DNA of 64,000 bases from Bifidobacterium pseudolongum subsp. pseudolongum DSM 20099 (GCF_000771225.1 NZ_JDTZ01000005.1:124001-188000); one strand, 5' to 3'. Positions 17,108-24,961 are shown, numbered from the stretch's first letter. The notes: generated by a model from the sequence alone, not told the origin. Numbers and translations: made by a program.

Positions 17108-18194
17108 CGCGGCCATTCTCGCATATGCGCCGTTCCACGTCCATCGCCACCGCGTCCAAGTCCGTATCGAACAAATCTGCATAGGTGTCGAGCGTCATGG
17201 CGGCTGTTTTGTGCCCTAGCATTCTTTGCACGGCCTTCACGTTCGCACCCGACGAGATCGCTATGGACGCGGCAGTATGGCGAAGGTCATGCATGGTCAG
17301 CGCCGGAACTCCCGCCACTGCGATCGCACGCGCATACCACCCCTTGCCCCGCGCCGACTGCTCACCGAGCCACCTGCCGTGCGCGTTGCCAGGGAACAGC
17401 AGATCGTCATGCTGCTTGCCGACACACTCGCCCAGTATCACGTTCATCACGGAAGGGGCCACAGGCACCTCGCGCCGCTCATGCGTCTTCGGCAACCCCT
17501 CGACGTAGACGCCATTGACACGCACGACGCTATGGCGCACCAACAGGCGCGAACGTTCAACGTCCACGTCCTCGACGCGCAACGCGCGCAGCTCACCGAA
17601 CCGCAGCCCACAGAAGCCAAGCGTGAGGATCACCGCGCGATGCTCGCCCGCCGCGTCCGCCAGGGCAAGCAACTGCTCGACCGTGAGATATGTGCGCGCC
17701 TTGTGTGTCTTCCTGGGCAACTGGACGCCCTCGCATGGATTCCTGCGCATCACGCCGTCCTTGACCGCGAGCTTGCACACGCCGTTGAGCACGTCATAGG
17801 CACGGCGCACGATCGTCGCGCTTCGCTCCGCACCCATGGCACTCACCCACGCCTGCACCTCGCTGTATCGGAGCTTGCCGACCTGCCGCCGCCCCCATTT
17901 GGGCTGCACATGCACACGCCATGAGCTTTCGAGATCACCCCAATACTTCGGCTTCACCGTCCCCTTCTTGCCTTCAAGCCATGTGGCCGCGAGATGGTTC
18001 ACGCTGACCTTGCCGAGTTGCGGGTCTATGTAGTCGCCGTCATTGACGCTGACCAACATACGCGCTGCGTAGTCCTCCGCGTCGCACTTGCGCGTAAAGC
18101 CGCGTTTGGTGTGCTGCACTTCTTCCGCGTCACGGTATGAGACATACCACCAGCGCTTGCCTTTTCGTGTCCGGTACTCATGCACGCTCGCCAT
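17094..18194 (-). CDS. int: Tyrosine recombinase/integrase of the island
   Basis: The 366-residue protein has an N-terminal arm-binding region (to about 60), an SAM-like core-binding domain (about 65-160), and a catalytic domain. The catalytic set is Arg in GLRFGELRAL, Lys in LPKTHERREVP, His and Arg in MHDLRHTAAS, His in MLGHK, and the nucleophile Tyr in LDTYADLF. The ATG at 18194 follows GGGAGGGAG; an ATG six codons upstream is less well placed. It starts 14 bp after the repressor stop, so the two are probably one unit. Its 3' end lies about 110 bp from the attL core, the usual place for an integrase. Confidence 0.96.
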   Translation of the reverse strand: MASVHEYRTRKGKRWWYVSYRDAEEVQHTKRGFTRKCDAEDYAARMLVSVNDGDYIDPQLGKVSVNHLAATWLEGKKGTVKPKYWGDLESSWRVHVQPKWGRRQVGKLRYSEVQAWVSAMGAERSATIVRRAYDVLNGVCKLAVKDGVMRRNPCEGVQLPRKTHKARTYLTVEQLLALADAAGEHRAVILTLGFCGLRFGELRALRVEDVDVERSRLLVRHSVVRVNGVYVEGLPKTHERREVPVAPSVMNVILGECVGKQHDDLLFPGNAHGRWLGEQSARGKGWYARAIAVAGVPALTMHDLRHTAASIAISSGANVKAVQRMLGHKTAAMTLDTYADLFDTDLDAVAMDVERRICENGRVITN

Positions 18195-18208
18195 GTGACT
18201 CCCTCCCG

Positions 18209-18790
18209 TCAATCCTCCAGCTTCGCCGCCACCTTGCGCATGTAATCCAGTATTTCATCTGCCAACACGCGCGTCACCCTCCCGCGTTTCTGCGGTGTCG
18301 CACCCTCGCCCGCGCGCATCGCGGCCTCTTCATCGAGACTATGGCCATATAGGGCCATGCACGCGCCGTGCAGCGCTTCGGCATCTACATCGTTCCGTTT
18401 CGCTAGCCGTGTCTCTGCAAGCGTCGCGTACAGCGGCATGAGCCGAGCGTGCTCAAATGGGTCAGCTATGTTCACTGGACGTCCGCCGAGTGCGTTGAAG
18501 AATCCATCTTCATCGATCTTGAACCCGTCGCCCACTTCTATCGCGGCACAGTCCGCGAACACGTCCGAGATCGTCAGATCGTCGCCCGCGAGATCGTTGA
18601 GTGTCGCGAGCAGGATCGTCAGCGTTTCGAGCGAATCAGCCTTGCTGCCGCCGCTTTCCATGTAGCTTAGTGTGCTTGCAGTCCAGCCGCTTTCATACTT
18701 GTGTGAGGCCGTGGCGATCTGGTCGAGCGTCAGCCCATGTTCCGCACGATAGCCTCGTAGCCACTTGCCGACAATCAAGTTCATCTTCAT
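18209..18790 (-). CDS. XRE-family repressor-like regulator
   Basis: The 193-residue protein has an N-terminal helix-turn-helix (LRGYRAEHGLTLDQIATASHKYESGWTASTLSYMESG-type, residues 11-46) followed by an acidic region of unknown fold. It occupies the immunity-repressor position: same strand as int and divergent from the excisionase and replication genes, with two matching palindromes in the 126-bp gap. The likely job is to hold the plus-strand genes off and set integrase level. The first ATG (18790) and one two codons later are both possible starts. Confidence 0.85.
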   Translation of the reverse strand: MKMNLIVGKWLRGYRAEHGLTLDQIATASHKYESGWTASTLSYMESGGSKADSLETLTILLATLNDLAGDDLTISDVFADCAAIEVGDGFKIDEDGFFNALGGRPVNIADPFEHARLMPLYATLAETRLAKRNDVDAEALHGACMALYGHSLDEEAAMRAGEGATPQKRGRVTRVLADEILDYMRKVAAKLED

Positions 18791-18836
18791 GTGAAAAATC
18801 CTAACCTTGAGACCCCGACACGCCGAAGCTGTGCAT

Positions 18837-18857
18837 AAGTTCGGTAATTACGAACTT
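18837..18857. promoter_or_regulatory. Operator 1 in the int/xis switch region
   Basis: AAGTTCGGTAATTACGAACTT is a near-perfect palindrome. It shares AAGTTCG..TAATT.ACGAA with the next site 37 bp away. It lies between the divergent repressor and excisionase-like genes. Confidence 0.7.
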
Positions 18858-18873
18858 GTGGTATGTTGATACT

Positions 18874-18897
18874 CAAGTTCGTTAATTTACGAATCTG
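18874..18897. promoter_or_regulatory. Operator 2 in the int/xis switch region
   Basis: CAAGTTCGTTAATTTACGAA is a second, less symmetric copy of operator 1. It ends 20 bp before the excisionase-like start codon, so binding would block the plus-strand transcript. Confidence 0.65.
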
Positions 18898-18916
18898 TGA
18901 ACGGAGGTTATTGAAA

Positions 18917-19183
18917 ATGGCTGCTCAAGTGAAAGACGTGGCGGCGTCTCTGCTCGTGGTGTGGAACACGCTTCAGGCGAAGCTATCCACCGCCGCGAAC
19001 CCTGATGAACTGCTGATGACGCCCGAGGAGGTCAGCGCATACACAGGCGTGAGCGTACAGGCGCTCGCGATGTTGCGATACAGGGGCAAGGGTCCGAAGT
19101 GCCTGCGCCCATCACAGCGCGTCATACGCTACCGCAAGCACGACGTCGATACATGGGTGAACGGACAGGAGGAATCGAAATGA
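18917..19183 (+). CDS. Excisionase-like HTH protein
   Basis: The 88-residue protein has a MerR/AlpA-type winged helix in its second half: LMTPEEVSAYTGVSVQALAMLRYRGKGPK, then YRKHDVDTWV. This is the usual shape of small recombination directionality factors and phage regulators. The ATG at 18917 has GGAGG nine bases upstream; an earlier in-frame start would overlap operator 2. It is the first gene of the plus-strand set and overlaps the next gene by four bases. A role in excision is inferred from position and fold. Confidence 0.8.
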   Translation: MAAQVKDVAASLLVVWNTLQAKLSTAANPDELLMTPEEVSAYTGVSVQALAMLRYRGKGPKCLRPSQRVIRYRKHDVDTWVNGQEESK

Positions 19184-19359
19184 GCGACAAGTGGGAGGAA
19201 CTCAAGCAATGGCTTGAGGAAGGCATAGAGGCCGAGACCCAACTGGTGAACATCACGAAAGCCGAAAACTACTTCGCCTACAACGAAGCGCTCGGACACC
19301 TTGAGGCCATGCGCAGCGTCCGCAACCACATGGACCTCATGGAACTCAAGGAAATCTAA
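19180..19359 (+). CDS. Small acidic protein, unknown
   Basis: This 59-residue, Glu- and Leu-rich, probably helical protein starts within the stop of the preceding gene (ATGA). GGAGGAATCG lies in front of it. It has no family I recognise. Tight packing within the plus-strand island operon supports it being a real gene. Confidence 0.65.
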   Translation: MSDKWEELKQWLEEGIEAETQLVNITKAENYFAYNEALGHLEAMRSVRNHMDLMELKEI

Positions 19360-19373
19360 GGAAGGAACCCGAC

Positions 19374-19727
19374 ATGAGCACTGTAACCGTGTTGCGTCTC
19401 ATCTTCGAGACGCTTACAAGCCGCCTGCACGCGGCAATCTCGCGCGTCTGTGAAGCCGACATGAACCCATTGGCCGAAACCGGCGAACTGTTGCGCATCA
19501 TGCAGATCATGCAACGCGAGGCAATCGGAAGCGAACACGACCGTGAAGGCGACAAGGACGCCAAACGACGCCGCCTGAGACGCCTACGCGAGAAGATCGC
19601 ACGCTTACGCGAGAACAACGAACACCAGGTAGGCAACAGCCACGAGGCCGCCTACCTCGCGAACGCGCGTATCAAGACCGATGACGTGGCGCTCGCCATG
19701 ATCGATGACGCATTGAAAGGACTATGA
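19374..19727 (+). CDS. Hypothetical helical protein
   Basis: The 117-residue protein is predicted mostly helical. A highly basic middle segment (DAKRRRLRRLREKIARLREN) suggests nucleic-acid contact or a coiled coil. A good AAGGAAGGA site precedes the ATG, 14 bp after the previous gene. The family is not recognised. Confidence 0.65.
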   Translation: MSTVTVLRLIFETLTSRLHAAISRVCEADMNPLAETGELLRIMQIMQREAIGSEHDREGDKDAKRRRLRRLREKIARLRENNEHQVGNSHEAAYLANARIKTDDVALAMIDDALKGL

Positions 19728-19730
19728 GCC

Positions 19731-19916
19731 ATGGCAATCATGTCACCGGCGCTCGCAGCCTCACCGCCCGTGCGCTTCACCCCCGACGAACTCGCCTACC
19801 GGGGCGATGGAATACCCCGGGACGCTTCAGGAAAACCCCTGCCATGGGTATGGGAGTACCTGACCGAAACACAACGCCGACAACTCGAACAGGAACGGAA
19901 GGAAGGCGACCGATGA
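19731..19916 (+). CDS. Small protein upstream of helicase, unknown
   Basis: The 61-residue protein has a Pro-rich middle and a charged C-terminal end. It begins three bases after the preceding stop and overlaps the helicase start by four bases, so translation is coupled. Function is unknown. Confidence 0.6.
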   Translation: MAIMSPALAASPPVRFTPDELAYRGDGIPRDASGKPLPWVWEYLTETQRRQLEQERKEGDR

Positions 19917-21061
19917 CACTGGCGATAGCGACAACCGAACGACAGGCCGCAATAGATGACGCTCTGATCGCCAACGTGGACAGGCTCGCGCAATCGCAGC
20001 ATGACGGGCGTCGTATCGCGCTCACGCGCGCCTGCGATGTGAAAGTGGAACGCCCCGTGTTCCTGCACAACCCACTCGTACCCGCCAAGGTGCTCACGCT
20101 CATAGCTGGACGTGCGGGCGTATCGAAGTCCACGCTGAGCATTGACATAGCCGCCAAGGCCACACTTGGCAAGCTCACGGGCGACTGGAACGGACGGCCC
20201 GCCACCGTCGCGTTCGCGGCCATCGAGGACGACGCGGGAATGCAGAAGGCACGACTACAGGCGGCGGGAGCGGACATGACGCGCGTGCTCTTCATCACCG
20301 TGGACGATACAAGGAACGGCAACACGGTGAGCACCGGCCTTAAACTACCCGACGACACCGCCACCTTGCGCGACACGCTTCGCGAGCATGACGTGAAGCT
20401 GCTTATCATCGACCCGATCACCTCGTGCATTGACGGCAACACCGACAAGCGCGACGACGTGCGCCGCAGCCTCGACCCACTCGCGGCGATCGCCCAAGAA
20501 CTCCAGATCGCCATCATAGGCATTCTTCACTTCAACAAGGGCGGCGGCTACGCTTCCGACAAGGTCAGCGGCTCGCACGCCTTCCGTGACACCGTGCGCT
20601 CGCTGATCCTCGTGGCCAAGGACGACGAGACGGGCGAATGCGTCGTGACGCTCGACAAAAGCTCGTACACGCCACAGCAAGGGCAATCGTACAAGTACAC
20701 GCTCGCCCCGCGCTTCATCACCGACGACGACGGCGAACGAATGGAAGTGCCCATCATCGCCAACTTCGCGCCGACCGACACCAACGTGAACGAGATCATC
20801 AACCGCAACATAAACGGAAGCGACAACGGCCCGAGAACCGCCGCACACGAGGTGGAGGAATGGCTTATGTCCTACTTGGCCGAGAACGGGCCGACGAACT
20901 TCAAACAGATCGCCGCAGACGCCAAGGAAGCCGAAGGATACACCGCCAAACAGCTCCAGCACGCCCGCGAACGCGCCGCCGAGCCGCGCATAGTCACCCG
21001 CAAGGACACCACCTACACCGGCCGTGGCCAACGTGCGCTATGGGAGATCGAGCAACTATGA
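19913..21061 (+). CDS. RepA-like hexameric helicase (AAA_25)
   Basis: The 382-residue protein has a RecA-type ATPase core of about 190 residues starting near residue 55. The Walker A region reads GRAGVSKST rather than the usual GxxGxGKS/T, with Ser in place of the last Gly. Walker B is LLIIDPI, followed by HFNK, matching RepA/AAA_25 helicases of phages and plasmids. The C-terminal 100 residues look like a winged helix. It probably unwinds the island's own origin during autonomous replication; the repeat-rich stretch directly downstream fits this. The ATG overlaps the previous stop. Confidence 0.85.
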   Translation: MTLAIATTERQAAIDDALIANVDRLAQSQHDGRRIALTRACDVKVERPVFLHNPLVPAKVLTLIAGRAGVSKSTLSIDIAAKATLGKLTGDWNGRPATVAFAAIEDDAGMQKARLQAAGADMTRVLFITVDDTRNGNTVSTGLKLPDDTATLRDTLREHDVKLLIIDPITSCIDGNTDKRDDVRRSLDPLAAIAQELQIAIIGILHFNKGGGYASDKVSGSHAFRDTVRSLILVAKDDETGECVVTLDKSSYTPQQGQSYKYTLAPRFITDDDGERMEVPIIANFAPTDTNVNEIINRNINGSDNGPRTAAHEVEEWLMSYLAENGPTNFKQIAADAKEAEGYTAKQLQHARERAAEPRIVTRKDTTYTGRGQRALWEIEQL

Positions 21062-21084
21062 CGCATTACTACCCACAAGCACAT

Positions 21085-21300
21085 GGGGAGAAATATGGGG
21101 ATAATTCAAAAACCCATATATTACAAGGGTTTACGATTACTTCCCATTATTCCCCAACTGGAACACGACACATGGGGAGCAATATTACTCCCCACCTTCC
21201 CCGCGTCTGAGCTGGGGAGTATTGGGGACTAATCGAAAACCATTGCAAACACTGGCGTTTGAATACTCCCCATATTACTACCCATCACCATTACAGGGGA
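21085..21300. repeat. GGGGA/TCCCC repeat array, possible island origin
   Basis: The gap after the helicase gene carries ten GGGGA or TCCCC pentamers in 216 bp in both orientations, set in AT-rich sequence. The clearest palindrome is GGGGAGCAATATTACTCCCC (21174-21193). Such clustered iteron-like repeats beside a replication gene are typical of a plasmid or satellite origin, though binding by a regulator is also possible. Confidence 0.55.
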
Positions 21301-21338
21301 GTAAAAACAGCCACCCGCACCCAACGAAGGACACTGCC

Positions 21339-21587
21339 ATGAAGACGCTTCCGAAGACGCTTCCGCTACTGATCCACACCGCCCAGGGCAACAGCACGCT
21401 ATGCGGCATGGACACGTCGCAAGGCGCACCGATCACACGCGCGCAGCTCACCGGACGGCAATGGCGCACATGCCCGATATGCGAACTCGCGGCCACATGC
21501 GCCCAGCTCGACGCCGCGAGGACACAGCGCCGCCGCACCATCGACACGGCCCGCAGCCGCTGGACACAGCCCACACTCTTCAACTAA
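21339..21587 (+). CDS. Small Cys-containing protein, unknown
   Basis: The 82-residue protein contains WRTCPICELAATC, a possible partial zinc site, and a basic C-terminal tail. Ribosome site CGAAGGAC precedes the ATG. It is the first gene after the repeat array. The family is not recognised. Confidence 0.6.
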   Translation: MKTLPKTLPLLIHTAQGNSTLCGMDTSQGAPITRAQLTGRQWRTCPICELAATCAQLDAARTQRRRTIDTARSRWTQPTLFN

Positions 21588-21608
21588 CACAACGAAGGAG
21601 ATCACCAC

Positions 21609-21941
21609 ATGAGCGCCATCAAACCCGTCTACAGCCGCCCCAGCGACGACGAACCCGCACCCGCACCCAAGAGGAAACGCCACCGCAAGCGCGCACACCG
21701 CAACAAGAGCGTCCACACCACGGACACCCTTGCAGCCGCCCCGGTGAAAGAGATCGCGGAACACGACCCACTTCACGAAAACGATGGGGTAGCGTTTCAC
21801 GACCCCACCACGGGCACCCACCACACGCGCAACCAGCGTACCCACCAACGGGCCAAACGCCGCGCCCGCGAACTACGCGACGAAAACGAGAAACTGCACC
21901 GAAGGCTCGCCGCGATCTACGACGCGCTCACCCTCGACTGA
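21609..21941 (+). CDS. Basic coiled-coil protein, unknown
   Basis: The 110-residue protein has a very basic N-terminal part (KRKRHRKRAHRNK) and a C-terminal helix (RELRDENEKLHRRLAAIYDAL) likely to form a coiled coil. AAGGAGATC precedes the ATG. It may bind nucleic acid, but this is only inferred from charge. Confidence 0.65.
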   Translation: MSAIKPVYSRPSDDEPAPAPKRKRHRKRAHRNKSVHTTDTLAAAPVKEIAEHDPLHENDGVAFHDPTTGTHHTRNQRTHQRAKRRARELRDENEKLHRRLAAIYDALTLD

Positions 21942-21951
21942 AGGAGACGAC

Positions 21952-22200
21952 ATGTCCACAAGGAAAACGGGTGTACCCGAACCCACAGCCAAACAGATCG
22001 CCTACAGCCGCATCGCCGCCGCACACCTCGCCATACGACTACTCAACGACGCCGCAGACGCGCTAATGACAGGCCACGACATGCCAGCCCCACGACTGCC
22101 GCGCGCAAGCCCCACCGACGACGCCGTAACCGCCCGAAGCCTCCAGATCATAACGAAGGCGCTCGCGGACTACGCGCGCACCAACACAAGCAACGAATGA
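21952..22200 (+). CDS. Hypothetical small protein
   Basis: The 82-residue helical protein follows GAAGGAGACGAC. It lies 10 bp after the previous gene in the same operon. No motif is recognised. Confidence 0.6.
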   Translation: MSTRKTGVPEPTAKQIAYSRIAAAHLAIRLLNDAADALMTGHDMPAPRLPRASPTDDAVTARSLQIITKALADYARTNTSNE

Positions 22201-22204
22201 AAAA

Positions 22205-22241
22205 GACGGCGTTCAGGCCTCGACCAGCCAAGAACGCCGTC
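22205..22241 (+). terminator. Hairpin within island operon
   Basis: GACGGCGTTC and GAACGCCGTC pair perfectly around 17 bases, directly after a stop codon and just before the next ribosome site. There is no U-tract, so it may shape expression between genes rather than end transcription. Confidence 0.45.
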
Positions 22242-22257
22242 AGAAAGGAAGTCCGAC

Positions 22258-22629
22258 ATGACCCCCACAACCAACACTAGCACCACGCCACGCAACCCGT
22301 GGACAGGCGAACCACTCCCGCCATTGCCCAAGGTCAGCCACCCCGAAAACTGGAGATTCCAATTCGAGGACGACGGAGACATGTTCTGCATCTACGACGA
22401 TCAGGACGCGCCCATAGCGCTCACCTTCAACGCCTACGCATGGAAAGACGGCCGCGTTGACTGCGGGGCCGCGAGCTGGACAAGCGACATACTCGACCTA
22501 GACCAACTCGAACAAGACGCCGCCCGCATACCCGCATGGATCGCGGAAATACGCGCCGTCACCCAATGGGCACACCAAGCGTTCGGTCACAAAACCGCGG
22601 GTGGCGATAAATGCCGCACAACCAACTGA
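22258..22629 (+). CDS. Hypothetical acidic protein
   Basis: The 123-residue acidic, Trp-containing protein looks soluble and globular (NWRFQFEDDGDMFCIYDD). A good AAAGGAAG site precedes the ATG. I do not recognise it. It belongs to the late half of the island operon. Confidence 0.6.
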   Translation: MTPTTNTSTTPRNPWTGEPLPPLPKVSHPENWRFQFEDDGDMFCIYDDQDAPIALTFNAYAWKDGRVDCGAASWTSDILDLDQLEQDAARIPAWIAEIRAVTQWAHQAFGHKTAGGDKCRTTN

Positions 22630-22665
22630 ACACTACGCGCACACCGCATGACAAGGGGAGGAACA

Positions 22666-22848
22666 TTGGACACGAAACGGCCACTGAGCGACTACACGCG
22701 CGGCGAACTCGAAGAACGGATAAGTCGGCTCAACGCGGAGGCGCGCGGCTACCGTCTGAAAGCGGCCGACTGGAAACGACAGGCACTGTTTTGGGAAACC
22801 TACGCCAAACGGCTGGAAAACAACGACGGCGCTCGCGGCACCGCTTAA
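22666..22848 (+). CDS. Small protein with TTG start, unknown
   Basis: About 60 residues, mostly charged and helical. The TTG at 22666 is preceded at ideal distance by GGGGAGG, so I prefer it to the in-frame ATG at 22648. It is followed by a hairpin and then the capsid gene. Function is unknown. Confidence 0.5.
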   Translation: MDTKRPLSDYTRGELEERISRLNAEARGYRLKAADWKRQALFWETYAKRLENNDGARGTA

Positions 22849-22924
22849 GAGGCTTGCGAAACCCGACACGGGGAGGTATATTCGCCGTGTAATTCTCACC
22901 TAAGCGTTTGGTCAGTATTACAGC

Positions 22925-22973
22925 AAGCGGCAGCAGACGCAACACATTGCACCTACTGCCGCTTCCAATTTTT
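22925..22973 (+). terminator. Terminator upstream of capsid gene
   Basis: AAGCGGCAG and CTGCCGCTT form a 9-bp stem around 22 bases, followed by CCAATTTTT. It separates the small-gene operon from the capsid gene, which suggests the capsid gene has its own expression signal or depends on antitermination. Confidence 0.6.
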
Positions 22974-23008
22974 CCGGCAGTCGGGTGCCACACCAAGAAA
23001 GGCACACC

Positions 23009-23836
23009 ATGTCTACCATCACCACCAGCGGCATTGAATCCGCCTACGGGGCAACCGCATTCCCCTCAACAACCGCGATCCCCGACGCGCTCGTACACTC
23101 GCAGTCGCGAGTGTCCGCCGTCATCGAAGGCGATTCACCCGCCCTGCATGTCCCCTATATCGCCACCCAGAGCACCGCGCAGATCGTCAAGGAGGGCGAC
23201 GCGATCCCCGAAGGCGGCGCGGCGGCAAGCGAGATGATCGTCTACACGCGCAAAGTCGCGAGCATCGAGACGATCACCAACGAGGCGAAATCGTCCGAAC
23301 AGATGACACAGATGCTCACCGCGTCGCTCAACACCGCCATCATGGACAAGGCGAACGCCGTGTTCCTCCAGAACCCCAAGCCCGACGGTAGCGAAACGTC
23401 CCCGACCGGACTGTTCAACCTCGAAAAAGTGAACGCGGGCACGCTCACCGGCTCGCTTGACGCCATCGTGGAAGGCATCGCCGCGATCAGCTCCAAGGGC
23501 GGCACGCCCACGTCAATCATCATGAACCACGGCACATGGGCGAAACTGCTGCTGTTGAAGTACACGGACGGCCGACCCATGATCGCGCCGAGCGTCGCGG
23601 ACAGCCCGACGCCCATGCTCTACGGCCTGCCGGTCGTGCTCACCAAGGCCGCCCCAGATTCCAAACTGCTGATCAACGACGCCAACGAGGTCATCAGCGC
23701 CGTAGGCAGCGTGAACCTCAACGGCAGCGAAGACGCCGAGTTCTCGAAAGACAAGTACATGCTACGCGGCACGTTCCGTCTTGGATGGGGCGTGATCCAC
23801 CCCGACCGCCTCGCAGTCATCACCGTAACCGAGTAA
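23009..23836 (+). CDS. HK97-fold phage major capsid protein
   Basis: The 275-residue protein matches the phage capsid family in order: an N-terminal arm, an E-loop region (VPYIATQSTAQIVKEGDAIPEGG), then the A and P domains with SPTGLFNL, MNHGTWAKLLLLKYTDGRPM and GLPVVLTKAAP, ending in FRLGWGVIHPDRLAVITV. There is no N-terminal delta/scaffold domain, so the length is that of a mature subunit, and no protease gene is nearby. AAGAAAGG lies ahead of the ATG. It is the only clear virion gene of the island. An encapsulin-like role cannot be excluded from sequence alone. Confidence 0.88.
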   Translation: MSTITTSGIESAYGATAFPSTTAIPDALVHSQSRVSAVIEGDSPALHVPYIATQSTAQIVKEGDAIPEGGAAASEMIVYTRKVASIETITNEAKSSEQMTQMLTASLNTAIMDKANAVFLQNPKPDGSETSPTGLFNLEKVNAGTLTGSLDAIVEGIAAISSKGGTPTSIIMNHGTWAKLLLLKYTDGRPMIAPSVADSPTPMLYGLPVVLTKAAPDSKLLINDANEVISAVGSVNLNGSEDAEFSKDKYMLRGTFRLGWGVIHPDRLAVITVTE

Positions 23837-23847
23837 GGACACCCACC

Positions 23848-24054
23848 ATGCTGAACACAACCCACACCACCACGACAACCCCAGCCACCGCCGAGAAGGC
23901 CACCCCCCTCGCCGCACGCCTGCGCGACGCATGGAAACAAGACCACTTCGCCGGGGAATCCGAGTTCATCAGGTTCGAGGCGATCGCACGCGCAGCCGAC
24001 GCACTCGAACGCATCGCGGACGCGCTGGAGGCGAACACCAATGGCCGACACTGA
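23848..24054 (+). CDS. Small protein after capsid gene, unknown
   Basis: The 68-residue protein has a Thr-rich start and a helical, alternately charged second half (FEAIARAADALERIADALEAN). It begins 11 bp after the capsid stop with AAGGACA ahead. Its 3' end overlaps the next gene by 14 bp. The family is not recognised. Confidence 0.6.
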   Translation: MLNTTHTTTTTPATAEKATPLAARLRDAWKQDHFAGESEFIRFEAIARAADALERIADALEANTNGRH

Positions 24055-24367
24055 AACCCTGGAACCAACCGACGAAGACGCGCAGCGCGCCGAACTCGAA
24101 CAGCTCAGGCAATTCAAGCAACAGGCCGAACAAGCCCAAGCACGCGAACAGATCATAGGCAAGGTCAGCGAGGCAAGCGGCATACCAGCCACACTGCTCA
24201 ACTACCTTCCAGCCGACGCCGACGAAGACACGCTCAACGCCTTCGCCTACGCGCTCGACCAGTTCGCACACCCAAAACCACAAGGAATGCCAAATCAGGG
24301 AATGCAGCCGAACATCACCCCGAACGCGACACTGCACGACATGCAAAACGCGCTATTCCACAACTGA
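24041..24367 (+). CDS. Acidic coiled-coil protein, possible scaffold
   Basis: The 108-residue protein is acidic and Gln-rich with a long helical stretch (AELEQLRQFKQQAEQAQAREQII) and a Gln/Asn-rich C-terminal tail. This make-up recalls phage capsid scaffolding proteins, and it sits one gene after a capsid gene that lacks a built-in scaffold domain. Scaffold genes usually precede the capsid gene, so the assignment is tentative. Confidence 0.55.
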   Translation: MADTETLEPTDEDAQRAELEQLRQFKQQAEQAQAREQIIGKVSEASGIPATLLNYLPADADEDTLNAFAYALDQFAHPKPQGMPNQGMQPNITPNATLHDMQNALFHN

Positions 24368-24376
24368 CATAGGGAA

Positions 24377-24399
24377 CCTAGGGGGAGCCACCCCCTAGG
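24377..24399 (+). terminator. Hairpin after possible scaffold gene
   Basis: CCTAGGGGG and CCCCCTAGG form a 9-bp G/C-rich stem with a 5-base loop, directly after the gene. No U-tract follows. Confidence 0.5.
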
Positions 24400-24474
24400 G
24401 TTCTCCCCAGCGACCACGGGCAAAGCGCTGATATATCCCCAGAAACCCACACTGTTACGTAATAGGAGGCCGGA

Positions 24475-24852
24475 ATGATCGTTTGCCAGCACTGTGGAAG
24501 GACATTCCGGCCCCATACCGGCGCGGGACGCAAGGCGCGCTATTGCAGCGCCGCGTGCAAACAGGCCGCCTACAGGAAACGCCACACGGAACGACGCACC
24601 GCCCTCGACCTCAGCCGCGAGGAGTTCGACGCGATGCAAGACGGCTCACTGATAGACCAACTGCGTTTCGTGCGCGACGTGCTGGGCAACGCGCTACGCG
24701 ACACCGCCACACCGGCCGGAGCGCTCGCAGCGATCAGCCGCACGTACATCGACGCATGTACCCAGATCGCGGCGATAAACAGCGCGGACGACGAAGACGA
24801 GCTGCTCACCGCTGCCGATGCCGAAGAACCCTTCACCCTGAACGACATCTGA
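24475..24852 (+). CDS. Zinc-ribbon protein, unknown
   Basis: The 125-residue protein begins with a CxxC...CxxxC knuckle (MIVCQHCGRTF, then ARYCSAACKQAAYRKRH). This N-terminal unit is common in small actinobacterial and phage proteins. The rest is acidic and helical. TAGGAGG precedes the ATG. Position at the right end of a capsid island could suggest packaging or regulation, but nothing in the sequence proves it. Confidence 0.65.
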   Translation: MIVCQHCGRTFRPHTGAGRKARYCSAACKQAAYRKRHTERRTALDLSREEFDAMQDGSLIDQLRFVRDVLGNALRDTATPAGALAAISRTYIDACTQIAAINSADDEDELLTAADAEEPFTLNDI

Positions 24853-24918
24853 ACCCGCGAAGAAAAATCGGTAAAAACGATGTTCGCGCCGACTGCAAGG
24901 GCGCTTCGTTTTCACATG

Positions 24919-24939
24919 TTTGTTATCAATTTGTTATCA
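24919..24939. promoter_or_regulatory. Integrase arm-type site pair, right
   Basis: Two TTTGTTATCA copies with an 11-bp period match the left pair at 17087-17107. The identity covers 28 bp in total, so it also looks like a copy of the last codons of int. It lies 55 bp from the attR core. Confidence 0.6.
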
Positions 24940-24961
24940 CGCGGCCGTTCTATGGCAAAGG

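Noticed and set aside
24919-24960. Second integrase gene fragment at the right island end
   Set aside because: Only 28-33 bp match the int 3' end. The tandem TTTGTTATCA copies explain it better as an arm-site block.
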